Origin: an uncultured Acidobacteriota bacterium
GTDB lineage: Bacteria > Acidobacteriota > JAAYUB01
Direction of reading: 5' to 3'
Length of the DNA: 7,592 bases
Assembly (NCBI GenBank): GCA_937925645.1
Contig: CALAMB010000372.1
Location: 1 to 7,592 of the forward strand
In this document: positions 1-4,594 of the stretch, in pieces
Numbering within the stretch: position 1 is the first letter of the stretch
Layout: each line of letters begins with the position of its first letter
Position numbers and translations under genes: made by a program
Notes under the pieces: generated by a model
What the model saw: the letters and a program-made list of their open reading frames with translations, nothing else
Told to the model about the DNA's origin: nothing
Database searches by the model: none

Positions 1-55
<55 letters not shown>

Positions 56-56
56 G

Positions 57-2369
57 TCATGTCGTGGTCCAGCGCTCCACCCGGTTGCGGCCGCGGCTCT
101 TGGCCTGGTACAGCGCCTGGTCCGCCTGCCGGATGAGGTCGTCCGGGGTCAGTTCGGCGGGGCGGCCGTCCCATGAGGAGAGGCCGATGCTGGCCTGCAC
201 GCCGATCGGCGGCTCGTCGGGCGCCGCGTCCACCTGCAGCTCCGCCACCGCCGCCCGCAGCCGGTCGGCGAGGGCCCAGCCGTCCGCGGCCGAAGTCTCC
301 GGCAGGAAAAACGCCATCTCCTCGCCGCCGTACCGGCTCAGGCTGTCGATGCTGCGGATGCCGGACTGGAGGCTGTGGGCGATCTGCTTCAGCACCAGGT
401 CGCCGGCGGCGTGGCCGAAGGTGTCGTTGATCCGCTTGAAGTGGTCCACGTCCAGCATCCCCACCACCAGCGGCCGCCGGAAGCGGCGCACCCGGTCCAT
501 CTCGCGGCTGAGCGCGTCCATGAACGGGCCGCGCCGCAGCAGGCCCGTGAGTTCGTCGTAGGTGGCCGAGCGGAACAGGCGGGCGTTCTCGATCATGGCG
601 GCCGCCTGGCGGGCGAAGATGTCGAGCAGGTCGCGTTCCTCGCCATCCAGCCGGTTGTCGGGATCGCCGCCGCCCAGGGTCAGCACCGCCACCAGATTGT
701 CCTGAAGCGAAAACGGGAGGAGCAACTGGGGCTCCAGGCGCAGCAACCGGCGATGGCCGGCGGTGCCGGCGGCGTCCTGCAACTGGCTCAGGTGGAGCAG
801 CCGGCGCGCCTGCGCCAGGATCCGGATCACCGGTTCGTCCGCGGCGAACATCACCTGCTGCTCCAGTCCGCGGCCCCGGATGGCCCCATAGGTGGACCAG
901 ATGGTGTACGTCGTGCCGGACGCGTTGGCGAGCAGAAAGGCGGCCGAGCGCATGCGCAGCAACCCCTCCAGCCCTTCCTGAATGGCGGGGATCAGCGTCT
1001 CCAACTGGGCCTGGCCCGCCACCCGCGCCGAGAGGCGGGGCAGGTCGCGGCGCAGCTCGAAGCGTTCCGGATACAGGAGGCGGTCCACCCCGCGCTGGAT
1101 CCGCTCGCGCAGCGGGTTGAACACCAGCGCCAGGAGCAGGGTGGCCGGGACCATGAGCCAGACGGGATGGATCGGATGAAACAGCAGGGTCGCCAGACTG
1201 CCGCCCAGGCCGAGGGCGCCGTAGTAGATGAGGAAGATGACACCGGTGAGCGCCGCGTAGATGATGCTTTTGCGGATCACCAGCTCCACGTCGAACAGGC
1301 GGTGGCGGAAGATGGCCAGGGCGAAGGCGACGGGCACCGGCACGATGGCGATCAGGTTGAACCAGATCACGAACTCGGTGATCCGGCCGGCGATCAGCCA
1401 GCTGCCCAGCGCGAAGAACAGGCTGAACGCCCAGGGGACCACGCCGGCGAGCACCACGCGGGTCTGCCGTCGCGGCGCGCCCGCGGGCAGGGTGAGATGG
1501 GTGTGAGCCAACGCGGCGAGGACGCCGGCGGGACCGAATCCCAGATACATCATCTGGAACTGGCGGGTCAGGGTCAGCGCCCACGGCGGTGAGACCGCCA
1601 GCCCGGCCAGTTGGGCCAGATAGGGAAGTTGGGCCGCCATGGCGGACAGGATGCCGGTGATATACAGTACCGGTAGCAGCCAGGCGTGCCGTCGCACGAT
1701 TGTCTTCGGTTCCGGGATCACCGCCGCCAGGTGGATCTCGGAGCCGATCAAGCCGCCGCGCGCCAGGGCCAGCGCCAGGGTCAGCACCACGGACAGCGCG
1801 TCCCCCTGACCCTCGCAGTAATCCGGGATGAGCACGGTCAGGGGTGCCAGCACCGTGACTCGAAAAAAAACACGGATCCGCGGGTCGGAGCGGCGCCGCC
1901 AGACGGAAAAACCGCCGATGCCCAGATACAGCAGAACGATGGCGGTCGTGATCGCCAGACTGACCCATGGCACGGTCACGGGATTGCCGACGGCGACCGG
2001 CAACCGGCGCCCGTCCCGCTCCAGTTCGATGCGGACCGGCCGGTCGCCCGGCAGGCTCTGTTCCGCCAGGCGGTAATCCACGCGGGTCCGGATGATTCGT
2101 CCGTTGACGCGGTGCAACCGGTCGCCGGGCCGGAGTCCGGCGCGGTCCGCCTCGCCGCCGGGAACCGTGGCCTGGACGGTCATTCCGTCCGGAGCCGGCG
2201 ACAGCCGGAGCCCCGCGTTGCTCTGGAAGTCCCACCGCCAGCTCAGGCCGTTCAGCGCGAACAGTCCGGCATAGAGCAGCATGACCGCTGCGATCATGGT
2301 GTACGTCCGCCAGGCGGGTGTGCCGGCGGAGGACGAGCCGATGGCGGGGGTCCCCGTGTCAGCAGTCAT
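57..2369 (-). CDS. Membrane diguanylate cyclase: TM-PDZ-multi-TM-GAF-GGDEF
   Basis: A 770-residue protein predicted to make c-di-GMP from two GTP at the inner membrane. Residues 24-40 form a first membrane helix. Residues about 48-120 are a PDZ domain (GLRPGDRLHRVNG at 78-90), predicted periplasmic. About nine further hydrophobic segments lie between 133 and 418, giving an even total that puts the C-terminus in the cytoplasm. Residues about 445-597 look like a GAF domain and 600-765 are GGDEF. By alignment from memory with PleD, the metal ligands are D640 and E683, the guanine contacts N648 and D657, and the inhibitory I-site is RSID at 672-675. All are present, so the enzyme is likely active and product-inhibited. 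The signature reads GGEEM, with Met replacing the usual final Phe. ATG start, with AGGA eight bases upstream. It is the last gene of a likely three-gene operon, 14 nt after the preceding stop. The sensed ligand is unknown; PDZ domains usually bind peptide or protein C-termini. Confidence 0.93.
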   Translation of the reverse strand: MTADTGTPAIGSSSAGTPAWRTYTMIAAVMLLYAGLFALNGLSWRWDFQSNAGLRLSPAPDGMTVQATVPGGEADRAGLRPGDRLHRVNGRIIRTRVDYRLAEQSLPGDRPVRIELERDGRRLPVAVGNPVTVPWVSLAITTAIVLLYLGIGGFSVWRRRSDPRIRVFFRVTVLAPLTVLIPDYCEGQGDALSVVLTLALALARGGLIGSEIHLAAVIPEPKTIVRRHAWLLPVLYITGILSAMAAQLPYLAQLAGLAVSPPWALTLTRQFQMMYLGFGPAGVLAALAHTHLTLPAGAPRRQTRVVLAGVVPWAFSLFFALGSWLIAGRITEFVIWFNLIAIVPVPVAFALAIFRHRLFDVELVIRKSIIYAALTGVIFLIYYGALGLGGSLATLLFHPIHPVWLMVPATLLLALVFNPLRERIQRGVDRLLYPERFELRRDLPRLSARVAGQAQLETLIPAIQEGLEGLLRMRSAAFLLANASGTTYTIWSTYGAIRGRGLEQQVMFAADEPVIRILAQARRLLHLSQLQDAAGTAGHRRLLRLEPQLLLPFSLQDNLVAVLTLGGGDPDNRLDGEERDLLDIFARQAAAMIENARLFRSATYDELTGLLRRGPFMDALSREMDRVRRFRRPLVVGMLDVDHFKRINDTFGHAAGDLVLKQIAHSLQSGIRSIDSLSRYGGEEMAFFLPETSAADGWALADRLRAAVAELQVDAAPDEPPIGVQASIGLSSWDGRPAELTPDDLIRQADQALYQAKSRGRNRVERWTTT

Positions 2370-2383
2370 TCCGGTGATCCTGT

Positions 2384-3064
2384 TCAGATGGTGTCAATAC
2401 TAAGTTCGCAGAAAATGCTGGATCCGTCAACCTCTACGATTCGGACGGCTGCCGGCAGGCCCGCCGTCAACTTGAGCCAGTCGGCGGGGCCGAACGTCGT
2501 GGCGGTGAAACCGTCGGCGCAGACGATCGTGCCGTTCCCGGTGCGGGCCTCGTCGATGGGGCCCAGCAAGCCGGCGGCCGCCTGGCGGCGGAACCAGTCC
2601 AGCCGGTGCTCCCAGAAGGCGCCGGCGTAGCTCGAGAACAGCACGGTGCCGCCGGGGCGGACCACCCGGCAGGCTTCCCGGACGAGCGTGGCCGGATCGC
2701 GGTGGAATGCCGAAATGCCGTTCTGAATGCAGGCCACCACATCGAACGTACCGTCGCGGAAGCCCAGCGCTGCGGCGTCCATGGCCAGCAGGCGGCAGTT
2801 GGAGAAAGCCGTCAGGCACCGTCGGGCCGCGGCGAGGCTGGCGCGTGACGTGTCGATACCCACCGCGAGCGCCGCTGCCGGAACCAGGGCGGCCAGCACG
2901 CGCCCGTAGCCGCACCCCAGTTCCAGCACCCGGCAGTCGGGGGTGAGATAGCCCTGGACATGGCGGATCTCCGCATCCAGGTACTGGTGGACCCGGGGCG
3001 GGGCCAGCTCGTAGCAGCGCCGGAGCCGCTCCGCTGCGAGCTTCTTGTCGTAGTACCCGCCCAC
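2384..3064 (-). CDS. Class I SAM-dependent methyltransferase (B)
   Basis: A 226-residue cytoplasmic protein with a Rossmann-type SAM-binding fold. Motif I is LELGCGYG at 47-54. The acidic residue ending strand 2, expected to contact the SAM ribose, is D71 in VGIDTS. D96 in LAMDAA marks motif II. Motif III and the loop after it follow at DGTFDVVACIQN (104-115), then RPGG at 136-139. The N-terminus (YYDKKLAAERL...CYELAPPRV) is a helical cap; I recognise this style from a family of small stand-alone methyltransferases, but it gives no substrate. The length is normal for a minimal Methyltransf_11/25 enzyme. The start is GTG, 7 nt after the stop of methyltransferase A. A purine run GGAAAGG inside the end of that gene can serve as ribosome binding site, so translation may be coupled. 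The substrate cannot be read from the sequence: small molecule, lipid and protein targets are all possible. Confidence 0.9.
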   Translation of the reverse strand: MGGYYDKKLAAERLRRCYELAPPRVHQYLDAEIRHVQGYLTPDCRVLELGCGYGRVLAALVPAAALAVGIDTSRASLAAARRCLTAFSNCRLLAMDAAALGFRDGTFDVVACIQNGISAFHRDPATLVREACRVVRPGGTVLFSSYAGAFWEHRLDWFRRQAAAGLLGPIDEARTGNGTIVCADGFTATTFGPADWLKLTAGLPAAVRIVEVDGSSIFCELSIDTI

Positions 3065-3071
3065 CGCCGCG

Positions 3072-3830
3072 CTAGCCTTTCCGCGCCACGGCCACCAGCC
3101 GCCAGGCGGTGTGGTCGTAGGGGCGGCCGTCCAGCCCGCCGTGGAGCGTCACCGGCTCGAAGCCGGCGCCCCGAAGGAGCGCCGCCAGCTCGGTGCCGGA
3201 GTAGAGACGGTGACCCACGGTGCGGGTCTGGGTGCGGCCGTCGGGAAAAAGGAGGGTCCAGTCCGACTCGATCCAGGCCCAGTCCTGACTCAGGCGCCGC
3301 TCCTCGAGAACGATGGGGCTGCCCGGACCGGCCAGGCGGCTCCAGTCGCGCGCCCGGAAGCCGCTCGCCAGCACCTCGCGGCTGATCAGCTCCATCACCA
3401 GGACGCCGCCGGCGCGGAGCGAGGCGTGGAGGTTTTCCGCCACCCGCCGGTCGTCGGCGGGATCGGGGAAGTAGCCGAACGACGTGTAGAGGTTGAACGC
3501 CGCGTCGAACGCCCCGGGCCGGCAAAACGTGCGCATGTCTTCCTGAACCAGTTCCACGGCGAGTCCTGCGTCGGCGGTGGCCTGCTCGGCCTCGGCCAGG
3601 TAGGCGGCAGTGCGGTCCACCCCGGTGACCCGGTACCCGCGGCGCGCCAGCTCCACGGTGTGCCGGCCCGGTCCGCAGCACAGGTCCAGCACCGCCGCCC
3701 CGGCGGGCAGCGGCGCGGCGAGCCGCAGCGAACGGTCCACGTCCCGCATCGGGTCGCTGAGCTGCCCGCCCTGGAAGATGAACGTCTGGTAATCGGACCA
3801 GAACGCGTCGTCCTCAAACCACTGGGTCAC
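3072..3830 (-). CDS. Class I SAM-dependent methyltransferase (A), first gene of the operon
   Basis: A 252-residue cytoplasmic protein with the class I methyltransferase core. Motif I is VLDLCCGPGRHTVEL at 47-61, followed by VTGVDRT (68-74) with acidic D72, then QEDMRTF (96-102). The stretch YTSFGYFPDPADD (115-127) after strand 4 and the L..GG turn near 138-142 are typical of a broad family of Methyltransf_25-type enzymes. Residues from about 175 form a C-terminal beta-rich insert (EERRLSQDWAWIESDWTLLF) that probably covers the substrate pocket. It is not a close duplicate of methyltransferase B: apart from the SAM-binding motifs they differ in length, N-terminus and C-terminus. GTG start with an AGGAGG sequence five bases upstream. 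An ATG 16 bases further upstream is out of frame and is not used. The gene opens the minus-strand operon. Substrate unknown; being next to a c-di-GMP enzyme does not define it. Confidence 0.9.
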   Translation of the reverse strand: MTQWFEDDAFWSDYQTFIFQGGQLSDPMRDVDRSLRLAAPLPAGAAVLDLCCGPGRHTVELARRGYRVTGVDRTAAYLAEAEQATADAGLAVELVQEDMRTFCRPGAFDAAFNLYTSFGYFPDPADDRRVAENLHASLRAGGVLVMELISREVLASGFRARDWSRLAGPGSPIVLEERRLSQDWAWIESDWTLLFPDGRTQTRTVGHRLYSGTELAALLRGAGFEPVTLHGGLDGRPYDHTAWRLVAVARKG

Positions 3831-3835
3831 GGCTG

Positions 3836-3841
3836 CCTCCT
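3836..3841 (-). promoter_or_regulatory. Strong Shine-Dalgarno of methyltransferase A
   Basis: Minus-strand AGGAGG, five bases before the GTG at 3830. It decides the start in favour of this GTG over the out-of-frame ATG at 3846-3844. I looked upstream on the minus strand for a sigma-70-type promoter between 3842 and about 3935 and found no convincing -10/-35 pair. The operon promoter is therefore unidentified and may lie within or beyond the repeats. Confidence 0.8.
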
Positions 3842-3888
3842 GTCATGGGTCGCTGCGTCGGAACCGCTGCCGGTCCGCGACCGCTCAA

Positions 3889-3916
3889 GGTTGATCGTTG
3901 ATGGTTGATGGTTGAG
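3889..3916. repeat. Heptamer array, GGTTGAT-type, 4 units
   Basis: Four consecutive 7-bp units: GGTTGAT, CGTTGAT, GGTTGAT, GGTTGAG. They lie upstream of the minus-strand operon. The array at 4234-4254 is the same family in inverted orientation (ATCAACC). The pair shares a perfect 10-nt inverted match (3889-3898 with 4231-4240). Confidence 0.85.
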
Positions 3917-3933
3917 CGCTGCGTTTTCACGTT

Positions 3934-4035
3934 CGTGCTCGTAATCGTGATCGTAATTCGTAATCGTGATCGTAATTCGTAATCGTGATCGTGATCGTCA
4001 TCGTCATCGTAATCGTAATCGTAATCGTAATCGAT
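3934..4035. repeat. Hexamer array CGTNAT, 16 units plus a partial, with a 19-bp higher-order repeat
   Basis: Sixteen units of CGTAAT, CGTGAT, CGTCAT or CGTGCT run in tandem and end in a partial CGAT. Two units carry an extra T (CGTAATT at 3952-3958 and 3971-3977). This creates a perfect 19-bp higher-order tandem duplication, 3952-3970 and 3971-3989. The last units are pure CGTAAT (4008-4031). In one forward frame the tract reads as Arg alternating with Asn, Asp or His. That accounts for a short open frame here, which I do not regard as a gene. Inverted relatives lie at 4318-4365 and 4408-4468. Confidence 0.93.
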
Positions 4036-4060
4036 CCACCCTCCCCGATCCAGCCCTATT

Positions 4061-4090
4061 CACCACGAAGGCACAAAGGACACAAAGAGA
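4061..4090. repeat. Degenerate 8-10 bp array, CACGAAGG / CACAAAGGA
   Basis: Three imperfect units, CACGAAGG (4064-4071), CACAAAGGA (4072-4080) and CACAAAGAGA (4081-4090), follow CAC. The unit length drifts from 8 to 10, so the tract is more decayed than its neighbours. From memory, similar CACGAAG/CACAGAG strings are common between genes in several environmental phyla. I cannot verify that here. Confidence 0.6.
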
Positions 4091-4091
4091 C

Positions 4092-4136
4092 ATTTCCATT
4101 TGTCATTTGCCATTGATCATTTTGCATTTGTCATTG
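4092..4136. repeat. AT-rich heptamer array, ATTTGTC-type
   Basis: Six 6-7 bp units: ATTTCC, ATTTGTC, ATTTGCC, ATTGATC, ATTTTGC and ATTTGTC, then ATTGG. Its AT-richness stands out against the GC-rich genes. No promoter or gene is evident in it, although AT-rich tracts could favour DNA melting. Confidence 0.8.
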
Positions 4137-4142
4137 GAGAGC

Positions 4143-4191
4143 CGTGAATGAGTGAAAGGGTGAATGGGTGAAATCGGTGAATCGGTGAATC
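4143..4191. repeat. Octamer array GGTGAATN, 6 units
   Basis: Units are CGTGAATG, AGTGAAAG, GGTGAATG, GGTGAAATC (a 9-mer), GGTGAATC and GGTGAATC. The same family, in the same orientation and with the same extra-A variant (GGTGAAAT), recurs at 7304-7392 after the kinase gene. The kinase is thus flanked by related direct arrays. Confidence 0.88.
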
Positions 4192-4192
4192 A

Positions 4193-4213
4193 GGAGACGG
4201 GAGACGAGAGAAG
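4193..4213. repeat. Heptamer array GGAGACG, 3 units
   Basis: Two perfect GGAGACG copies and one AGAGAAG copy lie directly after the GGTGAAT octamers. The tract is short, and included mainly because it continues the pattern of 7-mer arrays. Confidence 0.6.
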
Positions 4214-4233
4214 GTGGATGAACAGAACGAACG

Positions 4234-4254
4234 ATCAACCATCAACTATCAACT
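4234..4254. repeat. Heptamer array ATCAACY, 3 units (inverted relative of 3889-3916)
   Basis: Three units, ATCAACC, ATCAACT and ATCAACT. On the opposite strand they read as (R)GTTGAT, the family found at 3889-3916. Confidence 0.8.
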
Positions 4255-4260
4255 GATTGC

Positions 4261-4308
4261 AACCTTCCAACCTTCCAACCTTCCAACCTTCCAACCTTCC
4301 AACCTTCA
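4261..4308. repeat. Octamer array AACCTTCC, 6 units
   Basis: Five perfect AACCTTCC copies are followed by AACCTTCA. The near absence of mutations suggests recent expansion or active homogenisation, in contrast to the decayed arrays at 4061-4136. Confidence 0.93.
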
Positions 4309-4317
4309 AACAACTTG

Positions 4318-4518
4318 ATTACGACCACGATTACGATGACGATTACGATTACGAGCACGAGCACGGGGGAACGGGAACAAGCCTCTAGCCTCTAGCCTCG
4401 AGCCTCGATTACGAATTACGATCACGAGTACGATTACGATCACGAGTACGATTACGATCACGAGCACGCGGGGACGGGAACGAGCCTCTAGCCTCGAACC
4501 TCTAGCCGCTAGTCTCGA
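4318..4518. repeat. Duplicated composite module: ATNACG hexamers, G-rich link, GCCTCTA heptamers
   Basis: Two successive copies of the same three-part arrangement. Copy 1: eight hexamers (ATTACG, ACCACG, ATGACG, AGCACG types) at 4318-4365, a G-rich link holding GGGAACGGGAAC, then four heptamers GCCTCTA/GCCTCGA at 4381-4408. Copy 2: ten units at 4408-4468, including a perfect 18-bp higher-order repeat (4421-4438 and 4439-4456), a link holding GGGGACGGGAACGAG, then five diverging heptamers at 4484-4518. The hexamers are the reverse complement of those at 3934-4035. The module ends about 14 bases before the likely kinase promoter. Confidence 0.88.
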
Positions 4519-4531
4519 GCCCCGCGCCCTG

Positions 4532-4540
4532 TGCTAAAAT
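4532..4540 (+). promoter_or_regulatory. Putative extended -10 promoter of the kinase gene
   Basis: TGCTAAAAT matches the extended -10 form TGnTATAAT at all but one position. It lies in the only stretch of non-repetitive sequence between the arrays and the kinase start. No good -35 box is found about 17 bases upstream, where the heptamer array ends, but an extended -10 can function without one. It predicts a leader of roughly 45-50 nt before the ATG at 4595. Confidence 0.5.
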
Positions 4541-4594
4541 GATGGCAACAACGATCAGTTGAATGAGGGCATTGGCGGCGGGCGGGGGGTGTCC

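Noticed and set aside
57..600. Hypr-type GGDEF making cyclic GMP-AMP
   Set aside because: Hypr enzymes carry Ser at the position of PleD D344. Here the equivalent residue is Asp (657) and N648 is also kept, so c-di-GMP is the expected product.
375..1592. 405-residue plus-strand open frame across the cyclase
   Set aside because: It is a Gln/Arg/Gly/Ala/His-rich antisense frame with no motif or ribosome site.
3966..4151. 61-residue frame with alternating Arg-Asn/Asp/His
   Set aside because: It is the direct translation of the CGTNAT hexamers and following repeats. No ribosome site or conserved fold is expected.
3889..4518. CRISPR array
   Set aside because: The units are 6-8 bp, directly adjacent and without unique spacers of 25-40 bp. 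No cas gene is present.
3889..4518. Replication origin with iterons
   Set aside because: Short direct repeats and an AT-rich tract are present, but there is no initiator gene or DnaA box set, and the units are too short and too varied for iterons.
4559..4594. TTG start at 4559 for the kinase
   Set aside because: It would add 12 Gly-rich residues before the family-typical MIGQTVGHY start and has no Shine-Dalgarno in front of it.
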